DNA of 64,000 nucleotides, taken from JAAYTL01 sp031460505. Lineage in GTDB: Bacteria; Bacillota; Clostridia; Tissierellales; Tissierellaceae. This document shows, in pieces, positions 32,643 to 41,577 of the stretch. Numbering within the stretch: the stretch's first letter is position 1; the number at the start of each line of letters is the position of its first letter. The translations under genes and the position numbers were made by a program. The notes under the pieces were generated by a model. The model saw nothing but the letters and a program-made list of their open reading frames with translations, had not been told where the DNA came from and ran no database searches. Where the stretch lies: positions 479,004 through 543,003 of the forward strand of contig JAVKTT010000002.1 in the NCBI GenBank assembly GCA_031460505.1, written 5' to 3'.

Positions 32643-34676
32643 ATGAAAAAAAGGCTTGGAATCGTCACAACTAGTAATGCTGTAGGATTGTATTATAAGG
32701 AACAGTTGCTTGATTTATTTGAAGATGATGTACAGATTAACCATTATTCTTTTGAAAATAATGACTTTGATGATGTAAGGAATCTCAGAGAGATTGAGAC
32801 ATCTGATTTAATATTGATTAGCACTTATTCTCAATATGAAATCATTAAGAATTATTTAGGTCGAGATTTTAATATGGTTATTGGAAAGTTAACTCTTTCT
32901 AAAGATGCTTATATGACCCTTAAAAACCTTAAAGATATTCATTCGGCCATGTTTGTCAATTTAAGTATTGAAATGGCAATAGAAACTATAGGGTTATTAT
33001 ACGCCTTAGGCATCAATCATATTAAATTCACTCCAGTATATCCTAATATGGAAAAAATTCCTGATCTCGATGTAGCAATCACTACAGGCGAAAGTAGATA
33101 TGTACCTAGTATTGTTAATAAAGTATATGATTTAGGCCATCGCTTAATTGATGAGATGACCATAATTGAGTTAATTATCGCTCTTGGTTTGGAATACAGA
33201 TTGGAAAACGAGAATGTAATTAATTATTTTGACAAGTTAGTTTCATATAATATGGGAACAGAGTACTTGCTTAACAAGTCTAACCTTCTCAGAAACCAGT
33301 TGAATACTTTACTTAAATTAATGGATAAAGGTTTAATACATGTAGATAAAAATGGTAATATCGCCTCCTTTAACGGGATTGTAGAACAAATATTAAAAAT
33401 TAGCGGCGGAGATATAATTGGTAAGTCAGCAAAGGAAAGATTACCCCAAATTGATTTCTATAATTTTAATATTAAAAATAAGCTTATTAAAATAAATGAT
33501 GAATATATAACTGTCTCAGTATACAAAATAAACAGTCCTACCGGGGATTATAATGGATCCTATGCAATTGTAGAGGACTTTGAGTCTAAAGAAAAAGCAC
33601 AAAACAAATTGAGACTCCAATTGATGAGTAAAGGACATGTTGCAAAGTATGATATCAATAATATCATAGGTGAAAGTGATGCAATTAAAGAAGTAAAAAG
33701 TTTAATAACTAGAATGGCCCCATCAAATTCACCAGTTTTAATAACTGGTGAAAGTGGCACGGGAAAGGAACTAGTGGCTCAGGCTATACACAACTTATCC
33801 AACAACAAAGACCGTCACTTTATTGCAATAAATTGTGCTGCTTTTAACCCTTCTCTTTTAGAAAGTGAACTATTCGGATATGAGCCAGGTGCTTTTACAG
33901 GAGCTGTTAAAGAAGGTAAAAAAGGAATATTTGAAATGGCTAACAATGGAACTCTCTTCCTTGATGAAATCGGAGAAATGAACATAGACCTACAAGTCAA
34001 ACTACTTAGGGTTATTCAAGAAGGCGAGTTTATGAGGGTAGGTGGTAATGAAATTATAAAAGTTAATTTAAGGATTATTGCTGCCACTAATCTAGACCTA
34101 TTGGAGCAAATTAAAAATGGGTTATTTAGAAAGGATCTGTATTATAGATTAAATGTACTCCCTATCAATATACCTCCTTTAAGAAAAAGAAAAGAAGATA
34201 TAGAATCTCTATTAAATTATTTCATAAAGCAAAATAATTCAAGTTTTGTTTTAGATAGAAAAACTTTGGAAATATTGAAAAATTACGATTGGGATGGCAA
34301 CATACGCGAATTAATTAATTGTGTATTATATTTGGACAACCTTAACAGCCATGTTATTAATCCTGTAGATCTACCGCATCACATAAGAAATTCTCTAAAA
34401 CACGAGGAACGCGACATAGGTAAACCACTCGACTATGACGATGATAAAAATATTGTTGTTCTTAAAATCCTTTACGATGCATTTTTAAAGAAAATAAAAC
34501 TAGGAAGAAGATCTATTAGTGAAATAGCTTTTGACAATAATTATCATATCTCTGAATACGATGTAAAAGGTATTTTAGAAGAATTAGACAGATTAGAGTT
34601 TATACATATCACTCGTGGAAGAGGTGGTACAACTATAAGCAAAAAAGGTATTGAATATATTGCAAATATCAATTGA
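32643..34676 (+). CDS. Sigma-54-dependent activator with PrpR-like sensor domain
   Basis: A 677-residue enhancer-binding activator. The N-terminus (about 1-200) resembles the PrpR_N receptor (KRLGIVTTSNAVGLYYKEQL), then a PAS-like segment (about 220-330), then the AAA+ domain: GESGTGKELVAQ from residue 369, GAFTGA at 416-421 (sigma-54 contact), LFLDEIGEMN. The C-terminus (about 600-677) is a winged-helix-like region (RRSISEIAFDNNYHISEYDV), not a typical Fis HTH. It lies upstream of a sigma-54 promoter and a symporter and C-S lyase gene, so these are its likely targets. Confidence 0.9.
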   Translation: MKKRLGIVTTSNAVGLYYKEQLLDLFEDDVQINHYSFENNDFDDVRNLREIETSDLILISTYSQYEIIKNYLGRDFNMVIGKLTLSKDAYMTLKNLKDIHSAMFVNLSIEMAIETIGLLYALGINHIKFTPVYPNMEKIPDLDVAITTGESRYVPSIVNKVYDLGHRLIDEMTIIELIIALGLEYRLENENVINYFDKLVSYNMGTEYLLNKSNLLRNQLNTLLKLMDKGLIHVDKNGNIASFNGIVEQILKISGGDIIGKSAKERLPQIDFYNFNIKNKLIKINDEYITVSVYKINSPTGDYNGSYAIVEDFESKEKAQNKLRLQLMSKGHVAKYDINNIIGESDAIKEVKSLITRMAPSNSPVLITGESGTGKELVAQAIHNLSNNKDRHFIAINCAAFNPSLLESELFGYEPGAFTGAVKEGKKGIFEMANNGTLFLDEIGEMNIDLQVKLLRVIQEGEFMRVGGNEIIKVNLRIIAATNLDLLEQIKNGLFRKDLYYRLNVLPINIPPLRKRKEDIESLLNYFIKQNNSSFVLDRKTLEILKNYDWDGNIRELINCVLYLDNLNSHVINPVDLPHHIRNSLKHEERDIGKPLDYDDDKNIVVLKILYDAFLKKIKLGRRSISEIAFDNNYHISEYDVKGILEELDRLEFIHITRGRGGTTISKKGIEYIANIN

Positions 34677-34691
34677 CTAAACTGAAATTAT

Positions 34692-34728
34692 ATGGGTTAA
34701 TGGTGAACTCGATGTACCATTAACCCAT
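34692..34728 (+). terminator. Intrinsic terminator of the activator gene
   Basis: TGGGTTAATGGT (34693-34704) pairs with ACCATTAACCCA (34716-34727), followed by TTTTTG. It ends the activator transcript 16 bp after its stop. Confidence 0.85.
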
Positions 34729-34755
34729 TTTTGAGTTATTGGATCTTAACTTTAG

Positions 34756-34799
34756 CATTTAAATATATATACAATCATTATTATAACCATTTAAATATA
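34756..34799 (+). promoter_or_regulatory. Direct repeats, candidate activator binding sites
   Basis: CATTTAAATATA occurs at 34756-34767 and 34788-34799, 32 bp apart (about three helical turns). They lie 48-91 bp upstream of the sigma-54 -24 element, where enhancer sites are often found. Binding is inferred. Confidence 0.4.
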
Positions 34800-34846
34800 C
34801 AGGCTTCTTTGATCTCATATAATTTAATACTTATCCTCCTATTGTT

Positions 34847-34863
34847 TTGGCATAAGATTTGCT
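34847..34863 (+). promoter_or_regulatory. Sigma-54 (-24/-12) promoter
   Basis: TTGGCATAAGATTTGCT matches the -24/-12 consensus TTGGCACG-N4-TTGCW with GG and GC at the exact spacing and one mismatch in the -24 block. Transcription would start about 12 bp downstream, about 70 bp before the symporter ATG. The upstream activator gene has the GAFTGA motif that contacts sigma-54. Confidence 0.85.
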
Positions 34864-34946
34864 TATTAATAAAGTAGTATTTTATAAAGGAGGGAAAACA
34901 TATTTATTTTTGTAATACTTTATAATCAATAATAGGAGGAGAGAAA

Positions 34947-36215
34947 ATGACAGAGAAAAGTCAAAAATCAAGTGTACTAAGAAATTATAGGTCTATTATT
35001 ATTTTAGTTATTGGTATAGTCATCGGTTCAATAATTGGGTTTATTTACAAAGAAAGGGCTGTTGCTTTAAAACCTTTAGGAGAATTGTTTTTAAATCTAA
35101 TGTTCACAGCTGTTGTACCTTTGGTATTTTTTAGTTTATCTAGCTCTATTGCTAAGATGACAAATATGAAGCGCTTAGGAAAGATTCTAAAGTATACTCT
35201 ACTTATATTTTTAATCACAGCAATAATAGCTTCTATCTATCTAATTATTGTAGTAACAATAGTACCACCTGCTGAAGGAGTAAATATAGACTTTGGTGCT
35301 TATGAAGAACCCGAGAAGCTAGATATCTTAACACAAATTGTAAATGCTATATCTGTAAATGATTTTAGCAAGATATTATCAAAAAGTGCTATGTTACCTT
35401 TAATAATATTTTCAATCACTCTTGGTTACTGCATTAGTTTTGTAAGTAAAGATATAGAAGATAACCCAGTTATTAAGTTCTTAGATATTATGTCTGAAGC
35501 TTTTATGAAATTAGTCAGTATTATTATGTTATATGCACCAATAGGCTTAGGCGCATATTTTGCAGCACTAATTGGAGATTATGGCACTGAGTTAATTGGA
35601 GCATATGGAAAAGCTATTATAATGTTTTTCCCTATATGTATAGTTTACTTTTTAATTGCGTTTACTGGTTATGCATATTTCGCAGGTGGAGTTGAGGCAA
35701 TTAAGATATTTTATAAAAACATTCTGCCTTCTGCGGTTACATCTTTAGCTACTCAAAGTTCTATTGCCACAATGCCTACAAACTTTGCTGTTAGTAAACG
35801 TATGGGTGTAAGCGAAGATATCAGCAGTATAATATTACCATTAGGGGCTACTATCCACATGGATGGTTCTGTTTTGACTACTTTGTTTAAAATAGCATTC
35901 CTGTTTGGTATTTTTAACCTCGATTTTGTCGGATTAGATGTGTGGATACCTGCAATACTAATCTCTACTATGTCTGGAGTCATCCTTAGTGGTATTCCAG
36001 GTGGTGGCATGATGGGTGAACTTATTATTTTAAGTTTCTATGGTTTTAATCCGGAAGTATTTCCTGTAATCCTTACTATTGGTCTACTGACAGATCCAAT
36101 TGCTACAATGATAAATTCCACAGGTGATACTGTTGTAAGTATGATGGTGAGCAGAATGGTTGATGGAAAAGATTGGATGAATAAAAACCAATTACAAAAT
36201 ATCGAACATAATTAA
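34947..36215 (+). CDS. Dicarboxylate/amino-acid:cation symporter
   Basis: A 422-residue transporter of the DAACS (GltP/SstT-like) family with eight predicted TMs and two re-entrant loops. Conserved parts include TSLATQSSIATMPTNF (serine-rich re-entrant loop), ATIHMDGSVL and GIPGGGMMGELI, and near the end DPIATMINSTGDTVVSM. It would import a dicarboxylate or amino acid with Na+ or H+. The ATG follows AGGAGGAGAGAAA; a C-S lyase gene lies 15 bp downstream, suggesting a sulfur-containing amino acid or related substrate. Confidence 0.9.
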   Translation: MTEKSQKSSVLRNYRSIIILVIGIVIGSIIGFIYKERAVALKPLGELFLNLMFTAVVPLVFFSLSSSIAKMTNMKRLGKILKYTLLIFLITAIIASIYLIIVVTIVPPAEGVNIDFGAYEEPEKLDILTQIVNAISVNDFSKILSKSAMLPLIIFSITLGYCISFVSKDIEDNPVIKFLDIMSEAFMKLVSIIMLYAPIGLGAYFAALIGDYGTELIGAYGKAIIMFFPICIVYFLIAFTGYAYFAGGVEAIKIFYKNILPSAVTSLATQSSIATMPTNFAVSKRMGVSEDISSIILPLGATIHMDGSVLTTLFKIAFLFGIFNLDFVGLDVWIPAILISTMSGVILSGIPGGGMMGELIILSFYGFNPEVFPVILTIGLLTDPIATMINSTGDTVVSMMVSRMVDGKDWMNKNQLQNIEHN

Positions 36216-36230
36216 AAGAAAGGTGAAAAT

Positions 36231-37412
36231 ATGTACAAATATGATGATGACAGTATAAACAGATGTAACTCAAAATCAGTAAAATATGAAGAAATGGATT
36301 TAAACTTTGGGAAAAATGATCTTATACCTCTATGGGTGGCTGACATGGATGTTAAATCTCCTGAATTTATGATAGATGCTATTAAGAAAAGAGCTGACCA
36401 TGGTATATTTGGATATTCTAAAAGAATGCCAGAATTTTACGATTCAGTTGTAAATTGGCTAGATTGTAGACATGGACTAAAAGTAAGTAAGGATAGTATA
36501 GAATATGGACCTGGAGTTGTGTTTCTTTTAAATATGATGATAAGAAAATTCACTGAAGAAGGTGATAAGATAATTATCCAACCTCCTGTTTATTATCCTT
36601 TCTTTAACATAATAAAAGGAAACAATAGGGAAATAGTAGAAAATAATCTAATTTTAAAAGACGGTAAGTATTATATGGATTTTGAAGACTTAAAGGAAAA
36701 AGCTAGTAATCCAGATTGCAAGATGATGATTCTTTGTAGTCCTCACAATCCAGGGGGAAGAGTATGGACAAAAGAAGAGTTAGAAGAATTAGGTAAAATA
36801 TGTATTGATAACGGTGTATTAATTGTTGCTGACGAAATACATTATGACTTGGTATATAAACCTAATAAACATATACCGTTTGCGAGTATTTCTGAGGAAT
36901 TTTTAAATAATTCTATAACATGTACTGCTCCTAGCAAAACCTTTAATATAGCAGGTCTTCATAGTGCATTTTGTATTATTAATGATAAGGATAAAATGGC
37001 TATCTATAAAAAAGAATTAGGTCTTTTAGATTTAAATAGATCTAATGTGTTCAGTCAAGAGGTAACACAGGTACTATATGAACAAGGCCATGAATGGGTA
37101 GATGGACTAGTAGAATTCCTTAAAGGCAATGTAGACTATACCATAAATTATATTAATGAAAATATAGATGGAATAAAAGCCTTAGAACTTGAAGGAACTT
37201 ACTTAGTTTGGATGGATTGTAGAGAATTAGGACTTAATAAAGAGGAATTAGATGATCTTTTTATAAGTAAAGCTGGGTTAGCGTGTGACGGGGGACATTG
37301 GTTCGGTAAAGTTGGTGAAGGATTTATGAGAATGAATATAGCTTGCTCAAGATCAATGATTGAAAAAGCTTTAGAGAATCTTAAGAATGCAGTTGCACAA
37401 TTAAATAAATAA
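36231..37412 (+). CDS. MalY/PatB-type PLP enzyme (C-S lyase/aminotransferase)
   Basis: A 393-residue PLP enzyme of the MalY/PatB class. Motifs: LIPLWVADMD (31-40), SPHNPGGRVW (170-179), DEIHYDLVY (201-209) and APSKTFNIAGLHS with PLP-lysine K236. Family members split C-S bonds in cystathionine or cysteine conjugates, releasing pyruvate and ammonia. It is co-transcribed with the symporter from the sigma-54 promoter, so the operon probably catabolises an imported amino acid. Confidence 0.92.
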   Translation: MYKYDDDSINRCNSKSVKYEEMDLNFGKNDLIPLWVADMDVKSPEFMIDAIKKRADHGIFGYSKRMPEFYDSVVNWLDCRHGLKVSKDSIEYGPGVVFLLNMMIRKFTEEGDKIIIQPPVYYPFFNIIKGNNREIVENNLILKDGKYYMDFEDLKEKASNPDCKMMILCSPHNPGGRVWTKEELEELGKICIDNGVLIVADEIHYDLVYKPNKHIPFASISEEFLNNSITCTAPSKTFNIAGLHSAFCIINDKDKMAIYKKELGLLDLNRSNVFSQEVTQVLYEQGHEWVDGLVEFLKGNVDYTINYINENIDGIKALELEGTYLVWMDCRELGLNKEELDDLFISKAGLACDGGHWFGKVGEGFMRMNIACSRSMIEKALENLKNAVAQLNK

Positions 37413-37417
37413 TTATC

Positions 37418-37456
37418 AGGCAGTATATTGGATTTAAATACCCAATATTACTGCCT
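37418..37456. terminator. Hairpin between convergent genes
   Basis: AGGCAGTATATTGG (37418-37431) pairs with CCAATATTACTGCCT (37442-37456) with one bulge. It lies between convergent genes and could end both transcripts; there is no clear T tract on either side. Confidence 0.6.
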
Positions 37457-37466
37457 TGCTAATTCT

Positions 37467-37904
37467 CTATCTAGTTTTGATAAAATTATAATTTGGTTTA
37501 TTTTCTCCAAATAGCCAATATCGTAAATAGTTATATAATACAATAGCTGGTAATGACAGAAAAAACCAAAATATACTATATCTTAAACATATTTGACCCA
37601 TCAAGTTATATTTAAATTTACTGTAATCCCAAATACCTAGCCCAAGTCCTAAATTCAATACCAATCCAAAAATAAACTCTAATACAGTTATAACTAGACA
37701 AGATATAGTTAACCGTATTAATATTGATGCTTCAGTTGATAAATAATCTTTATTTATTGTTCCTATTAATACAAAACACGTCCCACCAACTATTATCATT
37801 GCCGGATGAGATCGACCACTCCATAAAATTTCAATAAGATAATAGGAAATTCCACCAATTATAAATAAGATTAGATATTGAAATATTTTTTTCAGTTGCA
37901 TCAC
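37467..37904 (-). CDS. Multi-pass membrane protein (putative ABC transporter permease, PF06541-like)
   Basis: A 145-residue protein with four or five TMs. The segment FGLVLNLGLGLGIWDYSKFKYNLMGQICL and the following aromatic RYSIFWFFLSLPAI match the small putative ABC permease family (CmpB-like, PF06541-like) found in clostridia. Function is not known. Two in-frame starts (GTG 37904, ATG 37901) exist; neither has ideal spacing. Confidence 0.7.
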   Translation of the reverse strand: MMQLKKIFQYLILFIIGGISYYLIEILWSGRSHPAMIIVGGTCFVLIGTINKDYLSTEASILIRLTISCLVITVLEFIFGLVLNLGLGLGIWDYSKFKYNLMGQICLRYSIFWFFLSLPAIVLYNYLRYWLFGENKPNYNFIKTR

Positions 37905-38008
37905 CCTTCACAACTTTTTATAGTAGTAATTTTATACTATATAGTGTAAGGGCATTTTTATATTATATACTTCCACATTTTTCTGTAGGCTAATATAGAT
38001 CTATCAAA

Positions 38009-39430
38009 TTAATTACTATTCTTATCCTTATTTCTACTAAATAATTTTGAAATCAATTTAACAATAATATAAGACATAATGGCTATTATTAGCCATTTCA
38101 ATAATGGAAATAATAGATAAGATGAGTTATAGAAAAATTTTTCAACCTTATCCATAAAAGTAACTTTTTCTTTAGAATAAAGTGTAAATGTCAAATCATT
38201 TTCTGGTAAAGATTCAAATCTACCGATATATAAGCCCTCTTTATTTCTTTCTAATTCCAAACTACTTTCTATTATGTACGGATTTTCAACTGAAGGGATT
38301 ATCTCTATATTAAGGTCTTTGAAATCAGCCCATTTTTCTGCTGGATTTAATATATATTCAAATGTGTATAATGGATCTACAGTATTTTTTCTATCCATTG
38401 TCCCTTTTGTTATATAGCTTATACTTACATCATTAGTTTCATGAGGAATAAACTCAACTTCATAAATAAGTACGAAAACTAAATCAAAATAATCAAAAGA
38501 AAAGAATTCATCTGCCCATATATACCCAAGTTGGCGATTATAAATGTCATCAATGTTTCTTAAGTAGAGATTCAATAATTGTTGATATGGAAGATCTTTG
38601 TAGTTGGTAGTTTTAATATATTCGTCAAAGTAATCAATTAAATAGTCACGAACTTTTATACTTTCTGACTCCAAATTATATGAATAATTGTCAGTGGTTT
38701 CATTTTGATCTATGTAGGCTGTAATATTAAAATCTATATCTTGCCCAATGACTAATAATTCTAGATCCTCTATATTATGGATATAAGAACCTATCTGTAC
38801 TTTATTAGTATCTTGATTTGTTTGATATGAATTAAATCCATTAGATATTATTTTAGTTTTTTCATTATGGAATTCAAAATCAAGTTGGAATAGAATTCCT
38901 ACATCATTAGGGTTTTGTACATTAAATTTGTATAATTTACCTTTATCACTAAGGTTGTAATTTCGTGGTATATAATCTGAGTTACTGATGGAGCTTACTA
39001 TCTTATCAAAGTCAAATCTCTCTTGTTCTCCTTCTTTAATAATGTCATTTACATTATCCCCTATGTAAATTTTAAATGGTAAATTTTCACCATTTACCTT
39101 TATCTCAACATCTTTTGAGTAGAAATCACTTGCTTTAGATATAATAGGAAAAGCCATCTGTACCTTTGTTTTTTCATTTGTTGGATTTGACATTTGGTAT
39201 GCAGCAGTAACAGATCCAGCTTTGCTATAATCGTTGTATTCTTTAAGTTTATCACTAGTAAAATCAAAAGTTAACTTCTCTTTATCTACTACTATTGGGG
39301 AGCTTTCTTGTATTGCCAAAATTTCTAAAGAAGGATACCCTTCCCAATATGTTGGTCCAGAATTGGCATGGGCTACTGAAGTAAATATGGACATTATAAT
39401 TAGTAGTGAACCTAAAATTCTTTTTATCAC
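38009..39430 (-). CDS. Secreted membrane-anchored protein, unknown
   Basis: A 473-residue exported protein. It has a signal peptide (IKRILGSLLIIMSIFTSVAHA) with likely cleavage after AHA, a large extracytoplasmic part, and a C-terminal TM (about residues 435-460) followed by a basic tail (LISKLFSRNKDKN). The body resembles extracellular beta-sandwich proteins but no domain is recognised (SSLELERNKEGLYIGRFESL). The GTG start at 39430 follows GAGAGGTGATATT. Role unknown; it has its own transcription unit. Confidence 0.7.
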   Translation of the reverse strand: MIKRILGSLLIIMSIFTSVAHANSGPTYWEGYPSLEILAIQESSPIVVDKEKLTFDFTSDKLKEYNDYSKAGSVTAAYQMSNPTNEKTKVQMAFPIISKASDFYSKDVEIKVNGENLPFKIYIGDNVNDIIKEGEQERFDFDKIVSSISNSDYIPRNYNLSDKGKLYKFNVQNPNDVGILFQLDFEFHNEKTKIISNGFNSYQTNQDTNKVQIGSYIHNIEDLELLVIGQDIDFNITAYIDQNETTDNYSYNLESESIKVRDYLIDYFDEYIKTTNYKDLPYQQLLNLYLRNIDDIYNRQLGYIWADEFFSFDYFDLVFVLIYEVEFIPHETNDVSISYITKGTMDRKNTVDPLYTFEYILNPAEKWADFKDLNIEIIPSVENPYIIESSLELERNKEGLYIGRFESLPENDLTFTLYSKEKVTFMDKVEKFFYNSSYLLFPLLKWLIIAIMSYIIVKLISKLFSRNKDKNSN

Positions 39431-39573
39431 AATATCACCTCTCAACTATTTCATAAATCCCCTGATCAAATCAAATCTGTGTCATAATATGGTAGATTAA
39501 GAAACGGTACATATATATTATTATGGGATTTTAGTATGCTTTTGCAATAGGTAATTGTGTAAATTTATGAACA

Positions 39574-41457
39574 TTATGCTTGTAGATTCTCCCATTTCTC
39601 ATAACAATCAAGAAGCTGTTCTTCAATTCTTTCCTTCTCTGTGTATAACTCAAATAATTCCTCAGCTTTATCACTATTCTCTTCCATTTTCTTAGTTACA
39701 TCATCAAGGCTTATCTCCAATTCCACTATTAGTTCTTCTAGCATTTTTATCTTATAGGTATTATTAGGTTTTCTCTCTTGTTTTATATGATTCTTTTTAG
39801 GTTGTTTTTCTTCTCTTTTCTCAATAATTTCTATTTCTTGTCTCTTCTTTATCTCCAAATAGTCCTCATAAGGGACAGGATACAGTTGTGCCTTTTTATC
39901 GCTTATTATAAGTATCTTAGTTGCAAGACTTTGTACAAAGTATCTATCATGTGATATAAAAAGAAGTGTGCCCTCATACTCAGCTAATGTATCTTCAAGA
40001 ACTTCCCTGGAATCAATGTCTAAGTGATTTGTAGGCTCATCAAGAATTAAAAGATTTGGCTTATCAAATAAAATGGAAGCAAGTCTTAACTTAGACTTTT
40101 CACCACCTGATAAAGATTTAATCTTTTTAAATACATCGTCCCTTATAAAAAGCATCTTAGCTAGCTCTCTTCTAGCTTCTCCATGAGATAGATTATGCTT
40201 TCTAGAAAAATAGTCTAATATTGACAGATTTTCATCATCAAAGGTAACATTTTGTTGTAGATATCCTATGCTTACTTTTGAGCCTATTTTTATTTTTCCT
40301 TCATCTGGCTGTAGTTCATCTAGGATTAATTTAAGTAAAGTGGTTTTCCCACTTCCATTTTCACCCATAATACATAATCTATCTTTATAAAACAACGTAA
40401 AATTTACCTCACTAAATAATTTTTTCTGATGAAAAGATTTGCTTAGATGAGCTATATCCATTACAATTTTACCAGACCTGTTAACGCCATTATAATTTAA
40501 CTTAATCTTGGAAGTTTCAATATTTGGCTTATCTATAGTTTCCATTTTATCTAAGCGTTTTTCAAGTTCTTTAGCTCTTTTATACATTTTCTCACTATCT
40601 CTCATAGCTCCCCAAATTCTATATCGTTCAATTTGTCTTTCCATTTGTTCAATTTTTCTCTGACTATTTATATAAGCATTATAGGCAATCTCAAATCTCT
40701 TTTCTTTTTCAATTACATATGCACTATAGTTACCATCATATAAATTAGCTTTTGTTGGCTCTAATTCTATTATTCTATTAGCGACTTTATCTAAAAATCT
40801 TCTATCATGGGTAACCATAAACACAGTTCCTTTATAATTTATCAGAAACTCTTCAAGCCATTCAATAGATTTAATATCTAAGTGGTTTGTAGGCTCATCT
40901 AACAGGAGTAAATCTGGTTGCTCTAAAAGAAGCTTTGCAAGCATAACCCTTGTTTTTTCTCCCCCACTTAGTTTCTCAAAGTGTTTATTTCTAAAGCTAT
41001 CAGGTATCATAAGACCAATACAAACCTTGTTAATATTAGTTTCAACCTCATATCCACCCTTACGTTCATATTCTTCCATCAATATGCCATAATTGTTCAT
41101 TTCAGCTTCTAAATCTTCTCCTGATAAACTCTTAAGCTTTTCTTCTTGAGTGGTTAATTTAAGCTTTAATTCTTTCAAATCACTGAAAGAACTTTGTAGA
41201 ATTTCAAGTACAGTGGTTTCTAAGGGAAATTTAAAAATTTGATCAAGATATCCTACTTTTATTCCCCTCCTAAAAGAAATAGAACCAGCCTGATATTCTT
41301 CGAAACCCATTAAAACTTTTAATAAAGTAGACTTACCACATCCATTCTGTCCAATCAAACCTACTCGCTCATTAGTCTGTATATCAAAGGATATATTTTC
41401 AAATACCTTAACAGCACCATAATACTTAACTAAATTATTAACACTACATTCAATCAT
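39574..41457 (-). CDS. ABC-F family ATPase
   Basis: A 627-residue soluble protein with two ABC domains and no TM. Walker A motifs are GQNGCGKSTLLK (36-47) and GENGSGKTTLLK (near 364), the signatures KLSGGEKTRVML and SLSGGEKSKLRL, and Walker B LLLDEPTNHLD twice. The linker and C-terminal coiled coil (about 560-627) match ABC-F proteins that act on ribosomes. It may assist translation or protect against antibiotics; sequence alone cannot decide. The ATG follows GAGGTGAGGCC. Confidence 0.93.
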   Translation of the reverse strand: MIECSVNNLVKYYGAVKVFENISFDIQTNERVGLIGQNGCGKSTLLKVLMGFEEYQAGSISFRRGIKVGYLDQIFKFPLETTVLEILQSSFSDLKELKLKLTTQEEKLKSLSGEDLEAEMNNYGILMEEYERKGGYEVETNINKVCIGLMIPDSFRNKHFEKLSGGEKTRVMLAKLLLEQPDLLLLDEPTNHLDIKSIEWLEEFLINYKGTVFMVTHDRRFLDKVANRIIELEPTKANLYDGNYSAYVIEKEKRFEIAYNAYINSQRKIEQMERQIERYRIWGAMRDSEKMYKRAKELEKRLDKMETIDKPNIETSKIKLNYNGVNRSGKIVMDIAHLSKSFHQKKLFSEVNFTLFYKDRLCIMGENGSGKTTLLKLILDELQPDEGKIKIGSKVSIGYLQQNVTFDDENLSILDYFSRKHNLSHGEARRELAKMLFIRDDVFKKIKSLSGGEKSKLRLASILFDKPNLLILDEPTNHLDIDSREVLEDTLAEYEGTLLFISHDRYFVQSLATKILIISDKKAQLYPVPYEDYLEIKKRQEIEIIEKREEKQPKKNHIKQERKPNNTYKIKMLEELIVELEISLDDVTKKMEENSDKAEELFELYTEKERIEEQLLDCYEKWENLQA

Positions 41458-41524
41458 GGCCTCACCTCAAATGTGTTTTACCCTATGAACAAAATTTACC
41501 GTCCCTTTTGTTCAATTATACCAG

Positions 41525-41558
41525 AAAAAGTCTATAAACCGGAGCTTATAGACTTTTT
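41525..41558 (-). terminator. Intrinsic terminator of aspA
   Basis: AAAAAGTCTATAA (41525-41537) pairs perfectly with TTATAGACTTTTT (41546-41558), and on the minus strand T-rich sequence follows. It ends the aspartase transcript. Confidence 0.85.
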
Positions 41559-41577
41559 ATTTTAAATTATGCTTATT

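Noticed and set aside
34947..36215. Specific assignment of the symporter substrate
   Set aside because: DAACS members carry many substrates; nothing in the sequence decides between glutamate, serine, cystine or dicarboxylates.
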